A model generated the notes under the pieces. The model ran no database searches. It saw only the letters and a list, made by a program, of their open reading frames with translations, and was not told where the DNA came from. The position numbers were made by a program, and so were the translations under genes. This document shows, piece after piece, positions 28,957 through 37,520 of a stretch of DNA of 39,770 bases. How positions within the stretch are numbered: the first letter of the stretch is position 1; every line of letters begins with the position of its first letter. Source of the stretch: Bacteroidales bacterium (GTDB taxonomy: Bacteria > Bacteroidota > Bacteroidia > Bacteroidales > Marinilabiliaceae); NCBI GenBank assembly GCA_003251015.1, contig QKIO01000299.1:1-39770 (forward strand), given 5' to 3'.

Positions 28957-30699
28957 TTATGAACTTAAATGTTTTTTTATTTTATTTATTAAATCTTCTG
29001 GTTGAAATGGCTTACTAATATAGTCATCCATTCCTGAGGCCAAACAACGCTCTTTATCCTCAGGGAACGCATTTGCGGTGACAGCGATGATCGGAGTATG
29101 AGTTCCAGTACTTTTCTCAAGCTCTCTAATTTTTTGAGTCGCTTTAAATCCATCCATAATTGGCATTTGCACATCCATAAGTATCAAATCATACTTTGCC
29201 TTTCCAAATTTATCTAGGGCCTCTTTTCCATTAAAGGCCACATCAATTTTCATCACCTCATTTTTAATATACAGAATAATAATCTGTTGATTACTAAAGT
29301 TATCTTCAACCAACAGAATATTCGCATTTTGCAAATCAACCTTTACCTTATGAACCTCTTTTACCGGCTTTAACACCTCACGTATACTTGCTACAGACTG
29401 GCTTTTTGTACTTTCTTTATAACTAGCTGTAAATTCAATGGTAGTATTCATCGAGTCTGATGATATAGTGATGGAATTACCATCCATCTCTATTAATTTC
29501 TGAGTCATTCCTAAATCTAAAAGACTTACATACTTAGCTGTATTTAGATGAATTATATCAGAAGAATGAGAATCACGTCTTGCCAAATCATCTTTTTGAA
29601 GAGGAATATCAGTATTACTAATAATCCTAAATTTAAGATTTGCATATCCAGGCATCGACTCTTTACGACTTACTTCAATAGTAATGGTTGTAAGCTCTTC
29701 CTTACCATATTTAATAATGCTATTAAGTAGGTTAAGGAATATTTGTTTTGATTTAATGCTATTTCCAATTATAACCGAGGGTATATCAGCAGAAAGTGAG
29801 ATGTTAAATTTCTTTTTTCCTTGATTATCTTGGAATAATTTGATGGTATTATTTAATGTAGCATAGATATTAAAACTAATCTCCTCTTCGGGCGCCTGAT
29901 TAAAGGTGGTTTTGGAGACAGCAACAATAGAGTTCACTACACTTACTAAATTATTAGATGATGCATGTATTGTATTGATGTAATCACGCTGCTCTTCACT
30001 CAAATTTGTTTTTTCAAGAATATCGATAATACCTGTAATATTACTTAAAGGAGTACGTATTTGATGTGATAATTTAGATATAAGCTCTTCTTGAGTTTTG
30101 CTAACATTTTTAGAATCGAGCATATTACGCTCCTTGTAAAGTATAATCTCAGAAGACACATGATTAATGCTATATGCCAATAAAAAAACTACAAAATAAA
30201 AAATGGAGAATAAAATATTTTGCTCCAATGTATAGGTTGCTGAATAAGGCACATATGGTAAAAACACAAACAATGCCAATAGTATAAAACCAAAAAAAGT
30301 TAACGAAATAACCGTACCTACATGCTTTCCATATATAAATAACACATACGAAGGAAAAAGAGCCACCCAAACAATACTAAGCCCTGAATTACACCCAAAC
30401 ACAATAAAAAAGATCATCACTAACAACACAAACGTTAACATGGTATTGCGAATGGCTTGGGATTGATATCTACGACCTAAATACAAGAAATGAAATGCAA
30501 AGGCTAAGCTAAAGAACAATAGCGGAACGGCAAAGATTGTTTTCTCCAATAATAGAGAATAAACACCTTCAATAAACACAATTAGAAAAACAAAGAAGTT
30601 AAACAAATTAGAAATAAGCCCCTTATTCTGGGCTTCTATCTCTAACTTTTCCTCTTGTTCAAAGACAAACAGCCTTAAAAATGAAATGAAAATATTCAT
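28957..30699 (-). CDS. Membrane hybrid sensor histidine kinase/response regulator with degenerate ATP-binding domain
   Basis: Multiple TM segments; H-box SHQIRTPLSNITGIIDIL; C-terminal receiver NILLVEDNFSNQQ...LILMDVQMPIMDG...AVTANA...SKPF; catalytic domain motifs not recognisable. Confidence 0.88.
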   Translation of the reverse strand: MNIFISFLRLFVFEQEEKLEIEAQNKGLISNLFNFFVFLIVFIEGVYSLLLEKTIFAVPLLFFSLAFAFHFLYLGRRYQSQAIRNTMLTFVLLVMIFFIVFGCNSGLSIVWVALFPSYVLFIYGKHVGTVISLTFFGFILLALFVFLPYVPYSATYTLEQNILFSIFYFVVFLLAYSINHVSSEIILYKERNMLDSKNVSKTQEELISKLSHQIRTPLSNITGIIDILEKTNLSEEQRDYINTIHASSNNLVSVVNSIVAVSKTTFNQAPEEEISFNIYATLNNTIKLFQDNQGKKKFNISLSADIPSVIIGNSIKSKQIFLNLLNSIIKYGKEELTTITIEVSRKESMPGYANLKFRIISNTDIPLQKDDLARRDSHSSDIIHLNTAKYVSLLDLGMTQKLIEMDGNSITISSDSMNTTIEFTASYKESTKSQSVASIREVLKPVKEVHKVKVDLQNANILLVEDNFSNQQIIILYIKNEVMKIDVAFNGKEALDKFGKAKYDLILMDVQMPIMDGFKATQKIRELEKSTGTHTPIIAVTANAFPEDKERCLASGMDDYISKPFQPEDLINKIKKHLSS

Positions 30700-31045
30700 A
30701 TATGTTTTCTAAATAATTTTAAGTTAAGATACTAAAAAAAGTATATAAAGAACAGAGATGCAGGTCGCATTTTAAAAAAAATTAAACCAAAACTATTCTC
30801 GTCTACATCTATCATTAAAAACAATCCAAAGCAACATCCTTAACTAGTATACAACCAGGACTTTCGAAAAAGAAAAAAATGTTTTAACTTTTAATCAAAT
30901 ATAGATTAATAAAAATCGTTAAACATTATTTGCTATGTTTAATTATTCCATTAATTTGAGCAACATTTTTTAGACTCGTCAATTGTGACAAAACACTAAA
31001 AAAAAGAACTAAAAACATCAAGAAATCACCTATAAATAAGAAAAA

Positions 31046-31897
31046 ATGAAAAAGATTTTATTATTTGCATTTAGCGTAATGATGGTTATACAAAGCCAAG
31101 CAGGAGATCATGTTCCTACCAAGGCAGATTACGATGCCTTTTTAAAAACAAAAACACTTGTTGTGATGGATGTAAATCCAATGAGTGACTTTAATTTTAA
31201 GATTAAAGAAGTGATGAAGAAGGTATGGACACTAACTGAATTTGAATTCATTAACGACCAAGAGTTCGAACTTAAAAAGAACGACCCTTCTTATTCGTTT
31301 TTAGTTTCTACCGTTGTAACATTTGATGCCGACAACACAAAGGCTCGTTACAACTTCTTAAGTTTACTACTAGGCAAATCAGACCGCAATGTTACTGACT
31401 TACCTGATTTATGTTCCCTACCATTGTCTTACTTAAGAGTTGAGGACGATAGTTACGCCTACAAAATGGAAGCTTTCGTCCGTTTTATTCAAGATCACGT
31501 GCACTTGATGATAGATAATCCCGAACTAATTAAAGAGAATGTTTTTAAGTATTACAACAAAAATATACAAAGCCTAAAGAATAAAACACTCATGCTTGTA
31601 AAAGAGGATATTGATCCTAAATATAATTCGCAACAAAGTATCCAGCGCATCTATCCACATGATGTAAAAATTGCAACTCAAGAAGAGGTTACAGCAGCCA
31701 TAGAGCGCAAGGACGAAAATGTAGTATTTTTGCACAAAGTAGGGCCAGAAGGGACAAAATACAAAGCCAGATGCTACAAGATATTGATTGGCGCAGCTGA
31801 TTCTAAGTTCTATTATTTTGATTACCATATGGTATCAAAAAGCAGTCCTGATGCACTACTAGAGAAGGACTTAAAACGATTAGCTTCAATGAAATAA
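31046..31897 (+). CDS. Conserved-type secreted protein of unknown function
   Basis: 283 aa; signal peptide MKKILLFAFSVMMVIQSQAG; no family recognised. Confidence 0.8.
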   Translation: MKKILLFAFSVMMVIQSQAGDHVPTKADYDAFLKTKTLVVMDVNPMSDFNFKIKEVMKKVWTLTEFEFINDQEFELKKNDPSYSFLVSTVVTFDADNTKARYNFLSLLLGKSDRNVTDLPDLCSLPLSYLRVEDDSYAYKMEAFVRFIQDHVHLMIDNPELIKENVFKYYNKNIQSLKNKTLMLVKEDIDPKYNSQQSIQRIYPHDVKIATQEEVTAAIERKDENVVFLHKVGPEGTKYKARCYKILIGAADSKFYYFDYHMVSKSSPDALLEKDLKRLASMK

Positions 31898-31918
31898 ACA
31901 AAATTCACTAAATAAATT

Positions 31919-33604
31919 ATGTCAGACGATAAAAAAATTATTTTTAGCATGGTGGGGGTTACGAAAACGTTTCCCCCACAAAAAAAGGTGTTAAATAACA
32001 TTTACCTATCCTTCTTTTACGGCGCTAAAATTGGAATTATAGGTTTAAATGGCTCTGGAAAGTCAACCTTATTAAAAATCATTGCTGGAGTTGAAAAGAA
32101 TTATGAAGGAGATGTGGTTTTCGCTCCTGGTTATTCTGTCGGATATTTAGAGCAAGAACCGAAATTGGACAACAACAAAACAGTTCGCCAGGTTGTAGAA
32201 GAAGGCGTTCAAGATGTTGTTGACACCCTAAAAGCTTATGAGGCTGTTAATGAAAAATTTGGTGATCCAGAAATATTAGAGAACCCAGATAAAATGGAGG
32301 CTTTAATGGACGAGCAAGCCCGTCTTCAAGAAAAAATAGATCAATATGATGCTTGGAATCTAGATACTAAATTAGAACGTGCGATGGATGCACTTCGCTG
32401 TCCAGATGAAGATCAGAAGATCTCTGTACTTTCAGGAGGAGAACGTCGTAGAGTCGCTTTATGTCGTTTATTACTTCAAGAACCAGACATTCTATTACTC
32501 GATGAACCAACAAACCATTTAGATGCAGAGTCGGTACAGTGGCTAGAACAACATTTACAACAATATAAAGGTACGGTGATCGGCATTACTCATGACCGTT
32601 ACTTTTTAGATAATGTAGCTGGTTGGATACTTGAACTTGATCGTGGAGAAGGTATTCCATGGCAGGGTAATTACTCGTCGTGGTTGGACCAGAAAACCAA
32701 ACGAATGGCTACAGAAGAAAAACAAGTAAGTAAACGAAGAAAAACTCTAGAGCGCGAATTAGAATGGGTTCGTATGGCTCCCAAAGCGCGTCAAGCTAAA
32801 TCAAAAGCTCGCTTAGGTGCTTATGAAAACTTATTAAAAGAAGGAGTTAAGGAGAAAGAAGAAAAACTAGAAATATTTATCCCCAATGGACCTCGACTAG
32901 GTGATAAAGTGATAGAAGCGCATGGGGTATCAAAGGCTTATGACCAGAAATTATTGTTTGAAAATCTTGAGTTTTTATTACCTAAAAATGGCATTGTCGG
33001 CGTAATAGGACCAAATGGAGCTGGTAAAACAACTCTATTTCGAATGATAATGAACCTAGAAAAAGCGGATGCTGGTAGTTTTGAAGTTGGTGAAACGGTA
33101 AAGGTGGCTTATGTTGACCAGTCTCACGATGACATTATTCCATCTGAAACGGTGTACCAAGTGGTTTCTAACGGTGCAGAAACCATCAAACTGGGAGGAC
33201 GTGAGATCAATAGCAGAGCCTATCTATCACGATTCAACTTTGCAGGTGCTGATCAACAAAAGAAATGTGAGACCCTTTCAGGAGGAGAGCGAAATAGGCT
33301 ACATTTAGCCATGGCACTTAAGGAAGAAGGTAACGTATTATTATTAGATGAGCCAACTAACGACATTGACGTAAACACTCTACGAGCATTGGAAGAAGGA
33401 CTAGAGGACTTCGCGGGCTGTGCAGTCGTAATATCGCATGATAGGTGGTTTCTAGATCGTATTGCAACACACATCTTAGCATTTGAAGGCGATTCTAAAA
33501 TTTACTATTTCGAAGGTTCCTATTCTGACTATGAGGAAAACAAAAAGCGAAGACTAGGTGATACTGGTCCACATAGAATAAAATACAAAAAACTGATTAA
33601 ATAG
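31919..33604 (+). CDS. ettA: Energy-dependent translational throttle protein (ABC-F ATPase)
   Basis: Two ABC cassettes (GLNGSGKSTLLK, GPNGAGKTTLFR; LSGGERRRVALCRLL, LSGGERNRLHLAMAL), EttA-like linker. Confidence 0.95.
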   Translation: MSDDKKIIFSMVGVTKTFPPQKKVLNNIYLSFFYGAKIGIIGLNGSGKSTLLKIIAGVEKNYEGDVVFAPGYSVGYLEQEPKLDNNKTVRQVVEEGVQDVVDTLKAYEAVNEKFGDPEILENPDKMEALMDEQARLQEKIDQYDAWNLDTKLERAMDALRCPDEDQKISVLSGGERRRVALCRLLLQEPDILLLDEPTNHLDAESVQWLEQHLQQYKGTVIGITHDRYFLDNVAGWILELDRGEGIPWQGNYSSWLDQKTKRMATEEKQVSKRRKTLERELEWVRMAPKARQAKSKARLGAYENLLKEGVKEKEEKLEIFIPNGPRLGDKVIEAHGVSKAYDQKLLFENLEFLLPKNGIVGVIGPNGAGKTTLFRMIMNLEKADAGSFEVGETVKVAYVDQSHDDIIPSETVYQVVSNGAETIKLGGREINSRAYLSRFNFAGADQQKKCETLSGGERNRLHLAMALKEEGNVLLLDEPTNDIDVNTLRALEEGLEDFAGCAVVISHDRWFLDRIATHILAFEGDSKIYYFEGSYSDYEENKKRRLGDTGPHRIKYKKLIK

Positions 33605-33614
33605 TTAGCTTAAG

Positions 33615-34730
33615 TTAACTAAACATCGGGAGGGTGATTTGAGCTTCAAGGCTTTCACTCTCCTGTTTTTCTTTATTTACCAATAGCTTGTGATAATAAT
33701 ACATAGGCGTAACCCCCTTACCTTTAACTAGGCGAGATGTGCGGGCTACAAATTTATATCTATCACGTAAATTGTTAAAGATAGTTTCGGACACATTGAT
33801 CTGCATAGGATCACACATGTACTCAAAACGCGAGGCCATATTCACCGTCTCGCCAAACACATCGAACGAAAGATTTGAAGTACTAACAGCACTACCTATC
33901 ACATCTCCATGATAAATCCCTATTCTCAATTCCCACTTGATTTGATTAAGCTCATTGCGCTGCTTCACACACTCTCTAATCTCAATGGCTGCGTTGAGAC
34001 TGCACTCACTAACATCTATATCTTCATCAAAAAGACCACACACCGCAAGATAGGCATCACCAATTGTTTTAATTCGAGTACACTGATATTGCTGCATAAT
34101 TGCATCAAAATTGGTAAACAAATCATTTAATTCTCGCAACAAACGTGCAGGAGACATTTGGCTAGATTTCTCAGTAAAATCTACTAGATCAATGAAAATA
34201 ACCGCGCAATTTTTATAATTTTTGGGTGGCATAGAACCAAAACGTTGTATTTTATCAAGAATCTGTGCAGGAAGTATCGCATTCAAAATAGATATATTCT
34301 GTTGGTTTGCAATCTCTAACAAATCTCGCTCTTCGTGTAACTTAGAAATTGCATCGGTAAGTTTTAACGCGGATTGAACTCGTGCAATAAGTTCAATATC
34401 ATCAATTGGTTTTTTTATAAAATCTATAGCACCATTATTTAACGCACTCCTTAACCTTTCATCACTCGCTCCTGCTGATAAAATAATAATTGGTATATGG
34501 GAAGTTGCCTTATGACCTTTCAAACGAATTAAAGCGGCTTCACCATTCATGTGAGGCATCTCCCAATCCATAAGAATAAGAACAGGACTGTGTTTTACAG
34601 CCAATTTACAAGCCTCTGCACCATCGTTTGCCGTAACAAATTCATAGGATGGGAAGTCTTGTTTTAGTATTTCTACTAGCAACAAGACAATCGAATTCAT
34701 GTCATCAACAATTAATATCGTCTTTTTCAT
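33615..34730 (-). CDS. Response regulator fused to class III adenylate/guanylate cyclase (start reassigned to 34730)
   Basis: Receiver ILIVDDMN...LILMDWEMP...ILSAG...KKP; cyclase domain AVIFIDLVDFTEKS, IKTIGDAYLAVCG, FDVFGETVNMASR. Confidence 0.92.
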   Translation of the reverse strand: MKKTILIVDDMNSIVLLLVEILKQDFPSYEFVTANDGAEACKLAVKHSPVLILMDWEMPHMNGEAALIRLKGHKATSHIPIIILSAGASDERLRSALNNGAIDFIKKPIDDIELIARVQSALKLTDAISKLHEERDLLEIANQQNISILNAILPAQILDKIQRFGSMPPKNYKNCAVIFIDLVDFTEKSSQMSPARLLRELNDLFTNFDAIMQQYQCTRIKTIGDAYLAVCGLFDEDIDVSECSLNAAIEIRECVKQRNELNQIKWELRIGIYHGDVIGSAVSTSNLSFDVFGETVNMASRFEYMCDPMQINVSETIFNNLRDRYKFVARTSRLVKGKGVTPMYYYHKLLVNKEKQESESLEAQITLPMFS

Positions 34731-35072
34731 GTCACAAAATAGTAAGTATGACGCTAATACGCGCAAGTTAGAAAAAGAATATAAATATTTAACTTAATTT
34801 CACACCGTTTTGACGAATCACTCTTTTTCAGAGGTTAATAACAATAATTAGCACAAAACAAAAACTAACCTTTATGCACTATAACAACAGAGCGAAAAAA
34901 TAGTTAACACTAACTTTCGTAAAAAGAAAACACATAAATAAGCTTTAAAGGCATCAACAGATTTAGAATCTGAATTAATATCCCCGTATAATGCATGAAA
35001 ATAGTTGAGAAGCTGTTAAATTTGCAAACTCTACATCACGCATAATTTGATTTTATAAAGCAACGATATACC

Positions 35073-36437
35073 ATGGCACAGAAACCAAGCATTCCAAAAG
35101 GCACTCGCGATTTTTCACCCGTAGAAATGGTGAAACGCAATTACATATTTGATACCGTTCGAAAGGTATTTCAAAAATACGGCTACTTACCCATTGAAAC
35201 ACCAGCCATGGAAAATCTTTCCACATTAATGGGTAAATACGGTGAAGAAGGTGATAAACTACTTTTCAAGATACTAAATTCTGGTGATTTCCTTTCAAAA
35301 GCGGACAGTAATGCTTTGGATGAGAAAGCGTCGAATCGAGTTATGAATCAGATTAGTGAAAAAGGACTTCGCTATGACCTTACAGTACCTTTTGCTCGTT
35401 ATGTGGTGCAACATCAAAATGACATCACGTTCCCTTTTAAACGTTACCAAATACAACCTGTGTGGCGTGCCGACCGCCCACAAAAGGGACGTTATCGTGA
35501 ATTTTTTCAATGTGATGTAGATGTGGTAGGTAGTAATTCGTTGCTTAATGAAGTAGAGTTGATTCAAGTGGTTGAAGAAGTATACAACCTCCTCAACATA
35601 AATGTGGCACTTAAAATCAACAACCGAAAGATTCTCTCTGGTATTGCTGAAATCATTGGAGCATCTGACCAAATAGTTGATATTACGGTAGCAATTGATA
35701 AGTTGGATAAAATAGGACTAGAAAAAGTCAATGAGGAACTAGCAGCTAAAGGCCTATCAGAGCAAGCCATAAATATGATTCAGCCAGTTATTCTACTAAG
35801 CGGCACTAACTCAGAGAAACTAGCCTCATTAAAAGGAACGCTTGCAAGTTCAGAAATAGGACTAAAAGGCATTGCTGAATTAGAAAAGGTATTTGCCTAT
35901 TGTGAACATTTAAATCTAAAACTTGAAGTTGAACTAGACCTTACTCTCGCACGCGGGTTAAACTATTATACGGGCGCTATATTTGAGGTGAAAGCCAAAG
36001 ATGTGGCTATTGGCAGTATTACAGGTGGTGGACGATATGATGATTTAACAGGGATTTTCGGACTAAAAGATGTTTCGGGTGTAGGCATTTCATTTGGAGC
36101 TGATCGCATCTATGATGTCATGAATCAACTCGAACTGTTTCCTCTAAATGATGGAGTACGCACAAAGGTGTTGTTTGTCAATTTTGGTGGTGAAGATGAA
36201 TTATATGCAACAACAGCTATAAAGAGAATAAGAGAAGTTGGCATTAATGCAGAATTCTTTCCTGATGAAACCAAAATTCAGAAGCAAATGAATTACGCCA
36301 ATAAAAAAAACATTCCGTTTGTTGTATTGACAGGTGAAAAAGAAAGAGCTGAAGGTGAATATACTCTAAAAAACATGCTTTCTGGCGAACAACTTCATCT
36401 TTCTATTGAAAAATTAATAGAAACACTAAAAGATTAA
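35073..36437 (+). CDS. hisS: Histidine--tRNA ligase
   Basis: [54 protein letters not shown]. Confidence 0.97.
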   Translation: MAQKPSIPKGTRDFSPVEMVKRNYIFDTVRKVFQKYGYLPIETPAMENLSTLMGKYGEEGDKLLFKILNSGDFLSKADSNALDEKASNRVMNQISEKGLRYDLTVPFARYVVQHQNDITFPFKRYQIQPVWRADRPQKGRYREFFQCDVDVVGSNSLLNEVELIQVVEEVYNLLNINVALKINNRKILSGIAEIIGASDQIVDITVAIDKLDKIGLEKVNEELAAKGLSEQAINMIQPVILLSGTNSEKLASLKGTLASSEIGLKGIAELEKVFAYCEHLNLKLEVELDLTLARGLNYYTGAIFEVKAKDVAIGSITGGGRYDDLTGIFGLKDVSGVGISFGADRIYDVMNQLELFPLNDGVRTKVLFVNFGGEDELYATTAIKRIREVGINAEFFPDETKIQKQMNYANKKNIPFVVLTGEKERAEGEYTLKNMLSGEQLHLSIEKLIETLKD

Positions 36438-36624
36438 ATTGCTTCAATTTGGTGCCAATGAATTTTTGAGACTTGAATTTAGGATTTTTATTATTATTAC
36501 TTACAAGCAAACTACTATTTCTTAACTTTTTATCAAAAACAGTTAAATATCTAAACAATTTTTATTTTAACAACTATTTTTAGGTTCGTTAAATTGTTGA
36601 GATAGGCAAATTATGTTGATTGGA

Positions 36625-36730
36625 GGCAGGCATTGAACATACTTAGAATAAAAAAATGGGCCTTACATAATGGTTATATACTGGATGTTTAACAACCAGT
36701 TCTTCATTATACGTTATACATTTGCCTGCC
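36625..36730. repeat. Nested inverted repeats in non-coding DNA
   Basis: Outer ggcaggca (36625-36632)/tgcctgcc (36723-36730); middle ataatg (36667-36672)/cattat (36705-36710); inner actgg (36680-36684)/ccagt (36696-36700). Confidence 0.45.
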
Positions 36731-37453
36731 AACTTCGTTCAGCTTGAATGCCCTTAACCAAGACTTATGGATCTAGTGTAATGCAGAATCCCAATATCAC
36801 AACACCAATCCAAACTCCAATTTGACAGTTTATTAACCTCAAACTCATTTGTGTTATATTTACTTTTTATAAAAAAAAGTGCAATTGAATTTTCCTTCTT
36901 TTATACTTGAGATGGTTTTCTAAGCTTGAATAAAACGTCAACTGAAACTACTAGCTAAACCTGCTACCTATTTTCGTTTGACCAAAAATCGTTATCAAAA
37001 CTTCAACATGTCATATCGTATCTTGCCAAAACTGTGTTTGCAACTTATTAACCAACTTTCTATTATGCTTAGTATTCAAATGCGGTTATGCAAAATCAGA
37101 TTGCACTAATTAGCATATTATTACCTAGATTAATTTTAGAATCTAATTCGTATTTCTCTACCCATTATGCGTATGCAACAAGCAATATTTCATTATGTAT
37201 TATCAATACCTTATTTAAATTTCACTTCTAGGTCTGCTTAATCTTTACATAAACCGCCTATTTATTGTATTGAGCATTTTTTCTATCAAAGTCATTTCAT
37301 TGAGCCTATTTTTCACCAAAGTGCTCCAATTAAGAATAGATGCAATCAAAATCACAGTTGCCATTTATCCAATAGTAAATGCTATGTTATTTTAGTTTTT
37401 TAATGAGGTTATGGATCTGTACAATTTGACAATACGTCTGCTTCTTTCTACTA

Positions 37454-37490
37454 AAAAAGCGAGATGAATTAGAAATCCATCTCGCTTTTT
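37454..37490 (-). terminator. Intrinsic terminator of the T9SS-like surface protein gene
   Basis: aaaaagcgagatg ... catctcgcttttt stem located directly after the stop of the 37521 gene. Confidence 0.8.
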
Positions 37491-37520
37491 ATTTTAATAT
37501 AAACTATAAAGACTAATTGA

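Noticed and set aside
35295-35770. Minus ORFs antisense to hisS
   Set aside because: Shadow ORFs within a well-supported hisS reading frame.
36625-36730. Integron attC site
   Set aside because: Stem-loop-like shape, but no clear GTTRRRY/RYYYAAC core pair, no cassette array and no integrase.
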